64,000 nucleotides of DNA from assembly GCF_024508315.1 (NCBI RefSeq), contig NZ_CP101987.1, positions 3,906,001 through 3,970,000 of the forward strand, given 5' to 3'. This stretch comes from Cellulomonas xiejunii (lineage in GTDB: Bacteria > Actinomycetota > Actinomycetes > Actinomycetales > Cellulomonadaceae). Positions 24,104 to 33,726 of this stretch are shown here, in pieces. Numbering within the stretch: the stretch's first letter is position 1; every line of letters begins with the position of its first letter. The notes below the pieces were generated by a model. The model was not told the DNA's origin and made no database searches. It saw nothing but the letters and a program-made list of their open reading frames with translations. The translations under genes were made by a program, and so were the position numbers.

Positions 24104-25800
24104 GCCCGGCCCCCGTCGCTGCCGGTCCCCTGCGGGGTGCCGCCGTCAGGGTCGGGCTTGGGCGGGAACATCCCCGGCGGCGAGCCCTTGCCGTCCCAGT
24201 TGAGCAGGTTGACGCGCGCCTTGCGCGTGTCGGGGTCGGCCACGGTGTCCGTCGTCTGGCGCTGCTGCAGCATGTGGAAGTTCTCGACCGCGATGGGGTC
24301 CTGCCCGCCGGAGCCCTCCCCGAACGGCCCGGAGCCGCCCATGCCGGGCCCGCCGTCGTAGTCGAGGCTGCACTCGGTGGCCAGCTCCTCCAGCCCGTGC
24401 GCCTGCTCCGCGTGCGTCGCGGGGATGACGTACCGCTCGTCGTACTTGGCGAGCGCGAGCAGCCGGTACATCTCGTACATCGTCGCCTCGTCCATGCCGA
24501 CGGACGCCGGGATCCGCGGGTCGCCCGCGCGGCCCATGTTGAGGTCCCGCATGTACGAGCGCATCGCCGCGAGCCGCTTGAGCACCGCCGTGACGGGCGC
24601 CGTGTCACCGGCGGTGAACAGCTCGGCCAGGTACTCCACGGGGATCCGCAGGGTGTCGATCGCGGCGAACAGGTGGGAGCTGTCCTCGGAGTCGACACCG
24701 GTCTCCTGGACCACGTCGACGACCGGGGAGAGCGGCGGGACGTACCAGACCATCGGCAGCGTGCGGTACTCCGGGTGCAGCGGCAGCGCGATCTCGTAGG
24801 TGCTGATGAGCGACCAGATCGGCGAGCGCTGCGCGGCCTGCACCCAGTCGTGCGGGATGCCCGCGCGCTCGGCCTCGCGCTGGACGTGCGGGTCGTCCGG
24901 GTCGAGGAACACCGCGCGCTGGGAGGCCAGCAGCTCGCGCTCGTCGGTCACGGACGCGGCGGCGAGCACCTTGTCCGCGTCGTAGAGGACCAGGCCGATG
25001 TACCGCAGCCGTCCGACGCACGTCTCCGAGCAGACCGTCGGCAGGCCGACCTCGATGCGCGGGAAGCAGAACGTGCACTTCTCGGCCTTGCCCGTCTTGT
25101 GGTTGAAGTAGACCTTCTTGTACGGGCAGCCGGTGACGCACTTGCGCCAGCCGCGGCACGCGTCCTGGTCCACCAGGACGATGCCGTCCTCCTCGCGCTT
25201 GTAGATCGCCCCCGACGGGCACGACGCGGCGCACGACGGGTTGAGGCAGTGCTCGCAGATGCGCGGCAGGTAGAACATGAAGGTCTGCTCGAACTCGAGC
25301 TTCACCTTGTCCGACACGCGCCGCAGGATCGGGTCGGCCGTCGTCAGCTCGGGCGAGCCGCCGAGGTCGTCGTCCCAGTTGGCGCTCCACCCGACCCGCA
25401 TGTCCTTGCCGCTGAGCAGCGACTTCGGGCGGGCGACGGGCGTGTACTCCTGCAGCGGCGCGTTGGTCAGGCTCTCGTAGTCGTACGTCCACGGCTCGTA
25501 GTACTCGTCGATCGACGGCTGCTTGGGGCTCGCGAAGATCGTCAGCAGGTTCCGCAGCCGGCCCCCGGCCTTGAGCTGCAGGCGCCCGCGCTTGGTGAGC
25601 GCCCAGCCGCCCTCCCACTTCTCCTGGTCCTCGTAGGTGCGCGGGTAGCCCTGGCCGGGGCGCGTCTCGACGTTGTTGAACCAGACGTACTCGGTGCCGG
25701 TGCGGTTGGTCCACGCCTGCTTGCAGGTCACCGAGCACGTGTGGCACCCGATGCACTTGTCGAGGTTCATGACCATCGCCATCTGGGCCATCACCCTCAT
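24100..25800 (-). CDS. narH: Respiratory nitrate reductase beta subunit (Fe-S)
   Basis: A 566-residue electron-transfer subunit. All four cysteine groups are visible: CIGCHTCSVTCK, CEHCLNPSCAASCPSG, CRGWRKCVTGCPYKK (with the Trp that marks the 3Fe-4S site) plus CTFC, and CSETCVGRLRY. The start is either ATG 25800 (GGAG upstream) or ATG 25791; the conserved protein begins at MNLDKCIGC. It passes electrons from NarI to NarG. The C-terminal 60 residues (GGTPQGTGSDGGRA) are low complexity, typical of actinobacterial NarH. Confidence 0.96.
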   Translation of the reverse strand: MRVMAQMAMVMNLDKCIGCHTCSVTCKQAWTNRTGTEYVWFNNVETRPGQGYPRTYEDQEKWEGGWALTKRGRLQLKAGGRLRNLLTIFASPKQPSIDEYYEPWTYDYESLTNAPLQEYTPVARPKSLLSGKDMRVGWSANWDDDLGGSPELTTADPILRRVSDKVKLEFEQTFMFYLPRICEHCLNPSCAASCPSGAIYKREEDGIVLVDQDACRGWRKCVTGCPYKKVYFNHKTGKAEKCTFCFPRIEVGLPTVCSETCVGRLRYIGLVLYDADKVLAAASVTDERELLASQRAVFLDPDDPHVQREAERAGIPHDWVQAAQRSPIWSLISTYEIALPLHPEYRTLPMVWYVPPLSPVVDVVQETGVDSEDSSHLFAAIDTLRIPVEYLAELFTAGDTAPVTAVLKRLAAMRSYMRDLNMGRAGDPRIPASVGMDEATMYEMYRLLALAKYDERYVIPATHAEQAHGLEELATECSLDYDGGPGMGGSGPFGEGSGGQDPIAVENFHMLQQRQTTDTVADPDTRKARVNLLNWDGKGSPPGMFPPKPDPDGGTPQGTGSDGGRA

Positions 25801-25855
25801 GTGGTCACGCTCCGCACTGCGCTCGTCCCTCGCTGCGTACGTCGCCGTTCGGTCA

Positions 25856-28800
25856 TCAGTACTCCACCTCCTGCGAGCGGCGACGGACGACCGTGACCTC
25901 GTCGCGCTGGTTGCCCGTGGGACCCAGGTAGTTGAAGGCGTACGCGAGCTGCGCGTACCCGCCGATGAGGTGGCTCGGCTTGATGAGCAGCCTGGTCAGG
26001 GAGTTGTGGATGCCGCCGCGCCTGCCGGTCCTCTCGGACCGCGGGACGTCGATCAGCCGGTCCTGCGCGTGGTACATGTACACCGTCCCCTCGGGCATGC
26101 GGTGCGACACGATCGCGCGCGCCACCACCACGCCGTTGCGGTTGACGGCCTCGACCCAGTCGTTGTCGCGGATGCCGACCTTGGCCGCGTCGCGGTCGCT
26201 CATCCAGATCCCCGGGCCGCCGCGCGAGAGCGACAGCATGAACAGGTTGTCCTGGTACTCGGAGTGGATGGACCACTTGTTGTGCGGGGTCAGGTAGCGG
26301 ACCGTCACGCCGAGGCCCACGGCACCGTCCACCGCCCCGACGTCGCCCACCGCGTTCTCGTCGAACAGCGCCTGCATGTTCAGCGGCGGCCGGAACACCG
26401 GCAGGCTCTCCCCCAGCTCGGTCATCCAGTCGTGGTCCAGGTAGAAGTGCTGCCGGCCCGTCAGGGTGTGCCACGGCTTGAGCCGCTCGACGTTGACGGT
26501 GAACGGCGAGTACCGCCGCCCGCCGTGCTCGGTGCCGGACCACTCGGGCGACGTGATGACGGTCGTCGGCGCGGCCTGCGTGTCGGCGAACGTGACCTGC
26601 TTGCCCTCGTGCTCGGCGGCCAGGTCCGCCATCCGCGTGCCCGTGCGCTTCTCCAGGGTGTGGAAGCCCTGCACGGCGAGCCGGCCGTTGGTCGTGCCGG
26701 ACAGCGCGAGGATCGCCTCGCACGCGTGCACGTCGCGGGACAGCAGCGGGCGGCCGTCCGCGACGGCGCCCGGCGCACCGGCCGGGATGCGCGCGACGCC
26801 GTTCTTGCGCCGCAGGTAGTCGACCTCCTCCGTGACGTCGAACGTCACGCCCTTGGTCGTCAGGCCCTGGGTGTCGGGGATCGGCCCGAGCGTCGCGAGC
26901 TTCGCGGCGACGGCCGGGTAGTCGCGCTCGACGACCGCGAGCTTGGGCATCGTCCGGCCCGGGACCGGGTCGCACTCGCCCGCCTTCCAGTCCCGCACCC
27001 GCCCGTGCGGGTTGGCCATCGCGTCGGGGGTGTCGTGCGTCAGCGGCACCGCGACGACGTCCTGACGGACCCCGAGGTGCGTCACCGACTGGCGCGAGAA
27101 CTCGCGGGCGATGGTGTGGAAGATCTCGAAGTCCGTGCGCGTCTGCCACGGCGGCGCGATCGCCGGGCTGAACGAGTTCACGAACGGGTGCATGTCGGTG
27201 GTGTTGATGTCGTGCTTCTCGTACCAGGTGGCCGCGGGCAGCACGACGTCGGAGTAGACGGTCGTGCTCGTCATGCGGAAGTCCAGGGACAGGAGCATGT
27301 CGAGCTTGCCCTCGGGCGCCTCGTCGTGCCAGACGACGTCCCGGGGCCGGGCGTCCGGCGGCGCCGGCGTCGCCAGCAGGTTCGAGTCCGTCCCCAGCAG
27401 GTGGTGCAGGAAGTACTCGTTGCCCTTGCCCGACGAGCCGAGCAGGTTGGCCCGCCACACCGTCAGGACCCGCGGGAAGTTCTCCGGGGCGTCGGGGTCC
27501 TCGGCAGCGAACCGCAGGCGGCCCTCGGTCAGCTCGCGCGGCACGTACTCGCCCACCGGCAGACCTGCCGCCTCGGCGTCCGCCGCGAGGTCCAGGGGGT
27601 TGCGGTCGAACGTCGGGTACGACGGCATCCAGCCCATGCGCGCGGACTTCGCGATGACGTCGGCGGTCGTCAGCCCCGCGAACGCGCCGCCCGTGCCGGG
27701 GGTGGCGGCCGTCAGGGTGTCCGCGCTGAACGGGTCGTACCGGAACTGGTCGGTGTGCAGGTACCAGTAGGCGGTCTGGATCATGGTGCGCGGCGGGCGC
27801 GCCCAGTCGTTCGCGGTGGAGTACATCTGCTGCCCGGTGCTGGGCCGGACCTTCTCCTGGCCGACGTAGTGCGCCCAGCCGCCGCCGTTGACGCCCTGGC
27901 AGCCCGTGAGCGTCGTGAGCGTGAGGAACGTGCGGTAGATCGTGTCGGAGTGGAACCAGTGGTTGGTGCCCGCGCCCATGAGGATCATCGAGCGGCCGCG
28001 GGACTCCTCGGCGTTGGCCGCGAACTCCCGCCCGATCCGCTCCGCCTTGGCGGCCGGCACACCCGTGAACTGCTCCTGCCACGCGGGCGTCCCCGGCTGC
28101 GACGCGTCGTCGTACCCCGTCGGCCACTCCCCCGGCAGGCCGTCGCGCCCCACGCCGTACTGCGCGAGCAACAGGTCCAGGACGGTCGTCACCAGCAGGT
28201 CCCCGACGCGCCGGACCGGCACGCCGCGCCGGGAGACGCCGGCCGTGCCGTCGAGCGAGTCGAAGCGCGGCAGCTCGACCAGCACCGACTCGCCGCGTCC
28301 GGCCTCGCCGATCACCGCGCCGCCGGCGCTGAGCTGCGGCTCGACGTCCCCCAGGTCGAGGTTCCAGTGCCCGACGCCCTGCTCGCCGTACCGGTGCCCC
28401 AGGGTGCCGCCGGGGACGACCGGCCGCCCGGTGCGCGCGTCGAGCAGGACCGTCTTGAACGCCGCGTTGTCGCTGAGCGCCTCCGCACCCGGCAGGTCCT
28501 CCGCCGTGAGGAACTTGCCCGGCACGTACCGGCCGTCGCGCTCCTCCAGACGCACCAGGAACGGCAGGTCCGTGTACCGCCGGACGTAGTCGGCGAAGTA
28601 CGGCACCTGCCGGTCGACGAAGAACTCCCGGAGCGTCACGTGCCCCATCGCCATCGCGAGGGCGCCGTCCGTACCGGGCGCGACCGCGAGCCACTCGTCG
28701 GCGAACTTCACGTTGTCCGCGTAGTCGGGGCTGACCGCCACGACCTTCTGCCCGCGGTACCGCGCCTCCGCCATCCAGTGCGCGTCGGGTGTGCGCGTCA

Positions 28801-29614
28801 CCGGCAGGTTCGAGCCCCACATGATGAGGTAGCCCGCGTCCCACCAGTCGCCCGACTCCGGGACGTCCGTCTGGTCCCCGAAGACCTGCGGGGAGGCGAC
28901 GGGCAGGTCGGCGTACCAGTCGTAGAACGACAGCATCGGGGCACCGATCAGCGCGTGGTACCGCGCGCCGGCGCCGTGCGACACCATCGACATCGCGGGG
29001 ATCGGCGAGAACCCCGCGACCCGGTCCGGCCCGTACCGCTTGATGGTGTGGACCTGCGCGGCGGCGACCATCTCGACCGCCTCGTCCCACGTCGCGCGCA
29101 CCAGCCCGCCCTTGCCGCGGGCCCGCTTGTAGCGCCGCGCCCTGGCCGGGTCGTCCACGACGTCCGCCCACGCGAGCACCGGGTCCCCCAGGCGTGCCCG
29201 CGCCTCCCGGTACATCTCGAGCAGCACGCCGCGCACGTACGGGTAGCGCACGCGCGTGGGCGAGTACGTGTACCAGCTGAACGCCGCGCCGCGCGGGCAG
29301 CCCCGCGGCTCGTACTCCGGGGAGTCCGGGCCGACCGTCGGGTAGTCCGTCTGCTGCGACTCCCACGTGATGATGCCGTCCTTGACGTACACCTTCCACG
29401 AGCACGAGCCCGTGCAGTTGACGCCGTGCGTCGAGCGGACGACCTTGTCGTGGCTCCACCGGTCCCGGTAGAACGTGTCGGCGTCGCGCCCGCCGATCTG
29501 GTGCAGCGTCCGCAGGTCCTGCGAGACCTCCGCCTTCTGGAAGAACCGCCGCGTCCGCAGCAGGGCCTGGGTCACGTCGCCGTCGAGCCGGGGCGGGTCG
29601 TTCTGCAGGGTCAC
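25856..29614 (-). CDS. narG: Respiratory nitrate reductase alpha subunit (Mo-bisMGD)
   Basis: A 1252-residue catalytic subunit, full length for the family. The N-terminal FS0 cluster site is VNCTGSCSWKVYV with the preceding His (STHG); the Asp ligand region is YLIMWGSNLPVTRTPDAHW. It reduces nitrate to nitrite at the cytoplasmic side of the membrane. GTG 29614 follows GGAAGGA at good spacing. There is no twin-arginine signal, as expected for a cytoplasm-facing NarG. A 55-bp gap separates it from narH and 52 bp from narK upstream, so narK-narGHJI is probably one transcript. Confidence 0.97.
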   Translation of the reverse strand: MTLQNDPPRLDGDVTQALLRTRRFFQKAEVSQDLRTLHQIGGRDADTFYRDRWSHDKVVRSTHGVNCTGSCSWKVYVKDGIITWESQQTDYPTVGPDSPEYEPRGCPRGAAFSWYTYSPTRVRYPYVRGVLLEMYREARARLGDPVLAWADVVDDPARARRYKRARGKGGLVRATWDEAVEMVAAAQVHTIKRYGPDRVAGFSPIPAMSMVSHGAGARYHALIGAPMLSFYDWYADLPVASPQVFGDQTDVPESGDWWDAGYLIMWGSNLPVTRTPDAHWMAEARYRGQKVVAVSPDYADNVKFADEWLAVAPGTDGALAMAMGHVTLREFFVDRQVPYFADYVRRYTDLPFLVRLEERDGRYVPGKFLTAEDLPGAEALSDNAAFKTVLLDARTGRPVVPGGTLGHRYGEQGVGHWNLDLGDVEPQLSAGGAVIGEAGRGESVLVELPRFDSLDGTAGVSRRGVPVRRVGDLLVTTVLDLLLAQYGVGRDGLPGEWPTGYDDASQPGTPAWQEQFTGVPAAKAERIGREFAANAEESRGRSMILMGAGTNHWFHSDTIYRTFLTLTTLTGCQGVNGGGWAHYVGQEKVRPSTGQQMYSTANDWARPPRTMIQTAYWYLHTDQFRYDPFSADTLTAATPGTGGAFAGLTTADVIAKSARMGWMPSYPTFDRNPLDLAADAEAAGLPVGEYVPRELTEGRLRFAAEDPDAPENFPRVLTVWRANLLGSSGKGNEYFLHHLLGTDSNLLATPAPPDARPRDVVWHDEAPEGKLDMLLSLDFRMTSTTVYSDVVLPAATWYEKHDINTTDMHPFVNSFSPAIAPPWQTRTDFEIFHTIAREFSRQSVTHLGVRQDVVAVPLTHDTPDAMANPHGRVRDWKAGECDPVPGRTMPKLAVVERDYPAVAAKLATLGPIPDTQGLTTKGVTFDVTEEVDYLRRKNGVARIPAGAPGAVADGRPLLSRDVHACEAILALSGTTNGRLAVQGFHTLEKRTGTRMADLAAEHEGKQVTFADTQAAPTTVITSPEWSGTEHGGRRYSPFTVNVERLKPWHTLTGRQHFYLDHDWMTELGESLPVFRPPLNMQALFDENAVGDVGAVDGAVGLGVTVRYLTPHNKWSIHSEYQDNLFMLSLSRGGPGIWMSDRDAAKVGIRDNDWVEAVNRNGVVVARAIVSHRMPEGTVYMYHAQDRLIDVPRSERTGRRGGIHNSLTRLLIKPSHLIGGYAQLAYAFNYLGPTGNQRDEVTVVRRRSQEVEY

Positions 29615-29666
29615 GGTGCGAGGTCCTTCCGGGTGGTCGGGTCCTGCGGGGCGTGCGACGTGCAGG

Positions 29667-30965
29667 TCACGCGGGAGCGCGCCCCGCGCGTGCGGAGCGG
29701 CGGACGGGACCGCGCGTGAACCACGCGGTGAGCAGCGCGACGACGGCCAGCAGGCCCAGGCCGATCGTGTAGTCGCCGGTCCTGTCGTAGACCGCGCCCA
29801 TGACGAGCGGCGGCACGAACCCGCCCAGGCCGCCCGCGGCGCCGACGAGCCCGGTCACGGCCCCGACCTTCTCGGCCGGGGCCAGGAGCGCGACCAGCCC
29901 GAACACCGCCCCCGAGGACGCGCCCAGCAGGGCCGCGAGGCCGAGGAACGCGATCGTGCCGATCGGGATCAGCGGCAGCTCGACCGCCGCGACCGCCGCG
30001 AGCACGGCGACACCCACGAAGCACACGACGAGGACCCTGGTCGCGTCGTACCGGTCGGTCAGCCCGCCGCCGACGGGCCGCATGAGCACCGCCAGGACCA
30101 CGAACCCGGCCGTGCGCAGCGCCGCGTCCTCCTGCGCGAGGCCGTACGCGTTGACCAGGTACGTCGGCAGGTACACGCTGAACGCGACGAACCCCCCGAA
30201 GCCGAGGGCGTACAGCACCGACAGCTGGCCGGTGGCCGGCAGCTTCGCGGTCGCCCACGTCCGCGCGAGGAACGAGCCGCGCGCCGCGGTACGGCCGGGG
30301 GCGTCGCGCACCAGCAGCGCCGCGACCACCGCGTACACCGTCAGGACGCCCGCGACGATGAGGAACGGCGCCTCGGGGCTCACGGCGTTCGCCAGCCGCA
30401 CGGTCGTGAACGACGACACCGCGGTGCCGCCCATGCCGATGCCGAAGATCCCGAGCGCCGTCCCGCGCCGTGCCGGCGGGTACCAGGCGTTGACCAGCGG
30501 GACGCCGATCGCGAACGCCGTGCCGCCCAGCCCCAGGAAGAACCCGCCGACGATCAGCGCCTCGAAGCTCTCCGCGACGAACCCGACGTACAGCACCGGC
30601 AGGACCGTCAGGATGCTGACCGCCGGGAACATGACGCGCGCGCCGACGCGGTCCGTGAGCGCGCCCACCGGGATGCGCCCGAGCGACCCCACGATCACCG
30701 GCACCGCGACGAGCGCCGACTGCTGGAAGGCCGTCAGGTCCAGCTGGTCGCGGTACGCCGAGCCCAGGGGGCTGATGAGCGCCCACGCCCAGAAGTTGAG
30801 GAAGAAGCCGACCGTCGCCAGCACGAGGTTGCGGGTGGAGCCGGTCGGTGCGGTGCCCGGTGGTGTGGGTGCGGGCGCGGGGGGCGGGGCGTGCGATGCC
30901 GTGCCCGCACGTGCGTCGTCAGGTCGGATCACTGGGCGCCCCCGCTCAGACCGCATCGTCTGCAT
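29667..30965 (-). CDS. narK: Nitrate/nitrite MFS transporter
   Basis: A 432-residue major facilitator with 12 membrane segments. The nitrate signature (GLVGAAGGLGGFVPP) and the paired motif FFLGLGGTAFAIGVPLVNAWYPPARRG identify the NarK/NasA group. The N-terminal 40 residues are proline-rich. Starts at 30965 and 30956 are both possible. It imports nitrate and/or exports nitrite for the reductase encoded directly downstream. The 127-bp gap to the EamA gene upstream holds the likely promoter (TACTTT, about 30 bp before the start); I see no convincing FNR/CRP dyad. Confidence 0.93.
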   Translation of the reverse strand: MQTMRSERGRPVIRPDDARAGTASHAPPPAPAPTPPGTAPTGSTRNLVLATVGFFLNFWAWALISPLGSAYRDQLDLTAFQQSALVAVPVIVGSLGRIPVGALTDRVGARVMFPAVSILTVLPVLYVGFVAESFEALIVGGFFLGLGGTAFAIGVPLVNAWYPPARRGTALGIFGIGMGGTAVSSFTTVRLANAVSPEAPFLIVAGVLTVYAVVAALLVRDAPGRTAARGSFLARTWATAKLPATGQLSVLYALGFGGFVAFSVYLPTYLVNAYGLAQEDAALRTAGFVVLAVLMRPVGGGLTDRYDATRVLVVCFVGVAVLAAVAAVELPLIPIGTIAFLGLAALLGASSGAVFGLVALLAPAEKVGAVTGLVGAAGGLGGFVPPLVMGAVYDRTGDYTIGLGLLAVVALLTAWFTRGPVRRSARAGRAPA

Positions 30966-31092
30966 CCCGCTCCGCCGAAAGTAGCACCGCCGTCACGAGT
31001 GCGACATCCGCGGAGGATCCGGGCGCGGGACGCCGTCGAACGCGTGCACGCGCTGGCCGATGTGAGCCCCGGAGGGGTGTGTGCCGCGCCCG

Positions 31093-32070
31093 TCAGACCA
31101 CGGCCGCGGCCCGACGCGGCCGGGCGCCGACCGCGAGCACGACCAGACCGACCGCCAGCACGAGCAGCCCTGCCACGGCACCGCCCGACAACCGCTCGCC
31201 GAGCACCGCCAGCCCGAGCACCGTCGCGGTCAGCGGCTCCGCGAGGGTCAGCGTCGCGACCGTCGGCGCCCCGAGCCGCGCGAGCCCGTACCCGAACAGC
31301 ACGTAGGCCGCGGTCGTCGTGACGAGTCCCAGCCACAGCACCGTCGCGAGCCCCGCGGGCGACGTCAGACCGCCCGTACCGACGACGGCGAGCACGCCCA
31401 GACTGAGCACGCCCGCGACGCCGAACACCGCGCCCATGGCGGTCGTGGACGTCCAGCCCGCATCGATGAGGGCCGCGCCCGCAAGCGTGTACAGCGCGTA
31501 GGCCGCCCCCGCGCCCAGCGACGCGAGCACCCCGACGACGTCGAGGCCGCCGCTGGTCCCCGCGCCCGGGTCGCCCGGTGCCAGGCCCAGGACGACGACG
31601 CCCGTGGTCGCCAGCCCGGTGGCGACCAGCCACGACCGCCCGGGGCGCCCGCGGCCCAGCGCCCACGTCGCCAGGCCCGTCAGGACGGGTGCCGAGCCGA
31701 GCGCGACGACCGTGCCGACCGCGACGCCGTTGCGCGCCGTCCCGAGGAAGAACGCCGGCTGGTACGCGAGCACCCCCAGCGCCCCCACGACCACCCCCCA
31801 CCCCGCCCCCCGGGCGCGAGAGTGCAATCCAGCAACCCCCCACCCCCACCCCCGCCCGCGAGAGTGCAATCCAGTCACGTTCGCGCCAGGCCGGGCGCGC
31901 GCGACGAGCGCTGCGACCAGCGCCAGCGCGATCCCTCCGACCGCGATGCGTGCCGCACCGAGCGCGACCGGGTCGGCCGACGGCCCGAGCGCCTGCGCGG
32001 TGCCGGTCGTGCCGAAGCACACGGCCGCGAGCAGGACGGCGAGGATCGCGGGCACGCCAGATGGTCGCAC
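31093..32070 (-). CDS. EamA/DMT family transporter with repeat-encoded insert
   Basis: About 325 residues with ten hydrophobic segments in two EamA halves (first half starts PAILAVLLAAVCFGTTGTAQAL; second has TLAEPLTATVLGLAVLGE). Substrate unknown. The start is uncertain: GTG 32070 is chosen because the hydrophobic segment begins right after; a TTG at 32115 is possible. Oddity: between membrane segments 2 and 3, two 17-bp dispersed repeats (31816-31832 and 31858-31874) are read in frame as GLHSR twice, in a Gly/Trp-rich loop. Since the period is 42 bp, the frame survives. The loop may be tolerated because it is outside the membrane. Confidence 0.85.
   Translation of the reverse strand: MRPSGVPAILAVLLAAVCFGTTGTAQALGPSADPVALGAARIAVGGIALALVAALVARARPGANVTGLHSRGRGWGWGVAGLHSRARGAGWGVVVGALGVLAYQPAFFLGTARNGVAVGTVVALGSAPVLTGLATWALGRGRPGRSWLVATGLATTGVVVLGLAPGDPGAGTSGGLDVVGVLASLGAGAAYALYTLAGAALIDAGWTSTTAMGAVFGVAGVLSLGVLAVVGTGGLTSPAGLATVLWLGLVTTTAAYVLFGYGLARLGAPTVATLTLAEPLTATVLGLAVLGERLSGGAVAGLLVLAVGLVVLAVGARPRRAAAVV
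31816..31874 (+). repeat. Two in-frame copies of the 17-bp repeat inside the EamA gene
   Basis: GCGAGAGTGCAATCCAG occurs at 31816-31832 and 31858-31874, period 42 bp, with a C-rich spacer on this strand. The host gene runs on the opposite strand and reads the copies as GLHSR. The only difference from the array consensus is GC instead of GT at the start. Confidence 0.95.
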
Positions 32071-32156
32071 GCGCGCAGCTCGCGCCTCCTGCCTCAGCTG
32101 CGGTGCGCCCGACAATCCCCTGGGCCGCCCGGCCGGGCGTGGGTAGCGTCGCAGGC

Positions 32157-33209
32157 ATGGGTGACGACGACACGCTCCGGAAGGTCACCGACGAGGCGGT
32201 CGCGACGGTCACGGCCGAGGCGGACGAGCACGTCGGCGTCGTCGCGCGGGTGACGCGGGACGCTCCCGGCGTGCTGCCCGGGTCCGGGACGGGCGAGGTG
32301 CTGCTCGACGCCGCCTGGGGCCTGGCCGACCGTCGGCACGGACTGGCGATGACGCCCCGGCACCGGTTCGCGACGGCGAGCGGCTGCAAGGGGTTCACCG
32401 CGCTGGTGGTCCTGTCGCTCGTCGCCGACGGGACGCTCGACCTGACCACGACGGCCCGCTCGCTGCTGCGCGACGACCTGCCGCTCGTCGACGACGACGT
32501 CACGGTCGAGCACCTGCTGAGCCACCGGTCGGGCATCGGGGAGTACCTGGACGACGACGCCGACGTCAGCGACTACCTCATGCCCGTGCCGGTGCACGCC
32601 CTGGTCGACCCGGAGGACTACCTGCCGGTCCTCGACGGGCACCCGCAGGCCTTCGCGCCCGGCAGCGGCTTCGCGTACTGCAACGGCGGCTTCGTGGTGC
32701 TGTCGGTCCTGGCGCAGCGGGCGGCGGGCGTGCCGTTCCACGAGCTCGTGCGCACGCGCGTGCTGGAGCCGGCCGGCATGACGTCCACGGGCTACCCGCG
32801 CTCCGACGCGCTGCCGGGCGACGCCGCGGTGGGGTACGTGCGCGTCGACGGGCAGTGGCGCAGCAACGTGCACCACCTGCCGGTCGTCGGCGGCGGGGAC
32901 GGCGGCGCGTACACGACGACCCTCGACATGGAGCGGTTCTGGGGCGCGCTGCTGGGCGGGCGGATCGTGCCGGACGAGCTGGTCGCGCGCATGCGGCGCG
33001 CACCCGAGGGTGGCGACGCGGGCGACGGGTACGGCCTGGGGCTGTGGCTCCGCGACGACGACGCCGTCACGCTGGAGGGCATGGACACGGGGGTGTCGTT
33101 CTGGTCGACGCAGCAGCCGGCGACGGGCCTGACGTGGACGGTCGCGGCGACGACGGCCGACGCGGCGTGGCCGGTGGTGCGGGCGCTGCGGGAGTCCCTG
33201 ACGGGGTGA
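32157..33209 (+). CDS. Serine hydrolase, beta-lactamase (class C-like) family
   Basis: A 350-residue protein of the PF00144 group. SxxK is in FATASGCKGFTAL, the YxN-type motif in FAYCNGGFVVLS, and LLSHRSGIGEYL is the usual following block. No signal peptide is seen, so it acts inside the cell or is not exported by Sec; activity may be an esterase or peptidase rather than beta-lactamase. ATG 32157 has TAGCGT (32144-32149) seven bases upstream and no Shine-Dalgarno, so it is probably leaderless. The following DUF3995 gene starts 9 nt after the stop. Confidence 0.85.
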   Translation: MGDDDTLRKVTDEAVATVTAEADEHVGVVARVTRDAPGVLPGSGTGEVLLDAAWGLADRRHGLAMTPRHRFATASGCKGFTALVVLSLVADGTLDLTTTARSLLRDDLPLVDDDVTVEHLLSHRSGIGEYLDDDADVSDYLMPVPVHALVDPEDYLPVLDGHPQAFAPGSGFAYCNGGFVVLSVLAQRAAGVPFHELVRTRVLEPAGMTSTGYPRSDALPGDAAVGYVRVDGQWRSNVHHLPVVGGGDGGAYTTTLDMERFWGALLGGRIVPDELVARMRRAPEGGDAGDGYGLGLWLRDDDAVTLEGMDTGVSFWSTQQPATGLTWTVAATTADAAWPVVRALRESLTG

Positions 33210-33218
33210 GGTGACGCG

Positions 33219-33719
33219 GTGCGCGGACGGCGTGGGACGCAGGCCTGGGTGCCACCGGCCTGGGTGGCGTGGGGCGCCGTCGTGGCGGCGTTCGCGTTCG
33301 CGGCGGTGAGCCTGGTCTGGGCGACGGGCAGCACCGCCGGCCTGGACACCCTGGGCGGGTCGATCGAGCGGCTGGGACGGGAACGCCACCCGGGGCTGCT
33401 CGCGGCGAACGCGGTTGCGCTCGTGCTGAAGATCCTGGGCGGGGTCCTGGCCCTCGCGCTGGTGCAGCCGTGGGGTGAGCGGCTGCCGCGCCGCCCTCTG
33501 TTGGTGCTCGGTTGGTCCGGGTCCGCGGTGCTCGTGCTCTACGGGACGCTGCAGGTGACGACGCTCGCGCTCGTCGCCGCGGGTCTCGTCGTCCCCGACG
33601 AGGTGCTGTCGGACCGGGCGCTGCGGTGGCGCCTGCTGCTGTGGGAGCCCTGGTTCCTGGTGTGGGGACTGCTGCTGGCCGGGGCGACGCTGCGCAGCCA
33701 GCGCCTGCGCCCGGCCTGA
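33219..33719 (+). CDS. DUF3995 membrane protein
   Basis: A 166-residue protein with four hydrophobic segments and the DUF3995 pattern (WATGSTAGLDTLGGSIERLG; WEPWFLVWGLLLAGAT). Function unknown. GTG 33219 lies 9 nt after the serine hydrolase stop, so the two are probably one operon. It converges on the ArsR gene with 7 bp between stops. Confidence 0.8.
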   Translation: MRGRRGTQAWVPPAWVAWGAVVAAFAFAAVSLVWATGSTAGLDTLGGSIERLGRERHPGLLAANAVALVLKILGGVLALALVQPWGERLPRRPLLVLGWSGSAVLVLYGTLQVTTLALVAAGLVVPDEVLSDRALRWRLLLWEPWFLVWGLLLAGATLRSQRLRPA

Positions 33720-33726
33720 CGAGGAC

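Noticed and set aside
25673..29719. Very long open frame on the plus strand opposite narG and narH
   Set aside because: It is an antisense shadow: Arg/Val/His-rich translation without motifs, exactly opposite conserved nitrate reductase genes. Long shadow frames are common at this GC content.
30966..31092. FNR/CRP or NarL site upstream of narK
   Set aside because: Short TGTGA- and TCAC-like words occur, but I find no convincing dyad at a sensible spacing.
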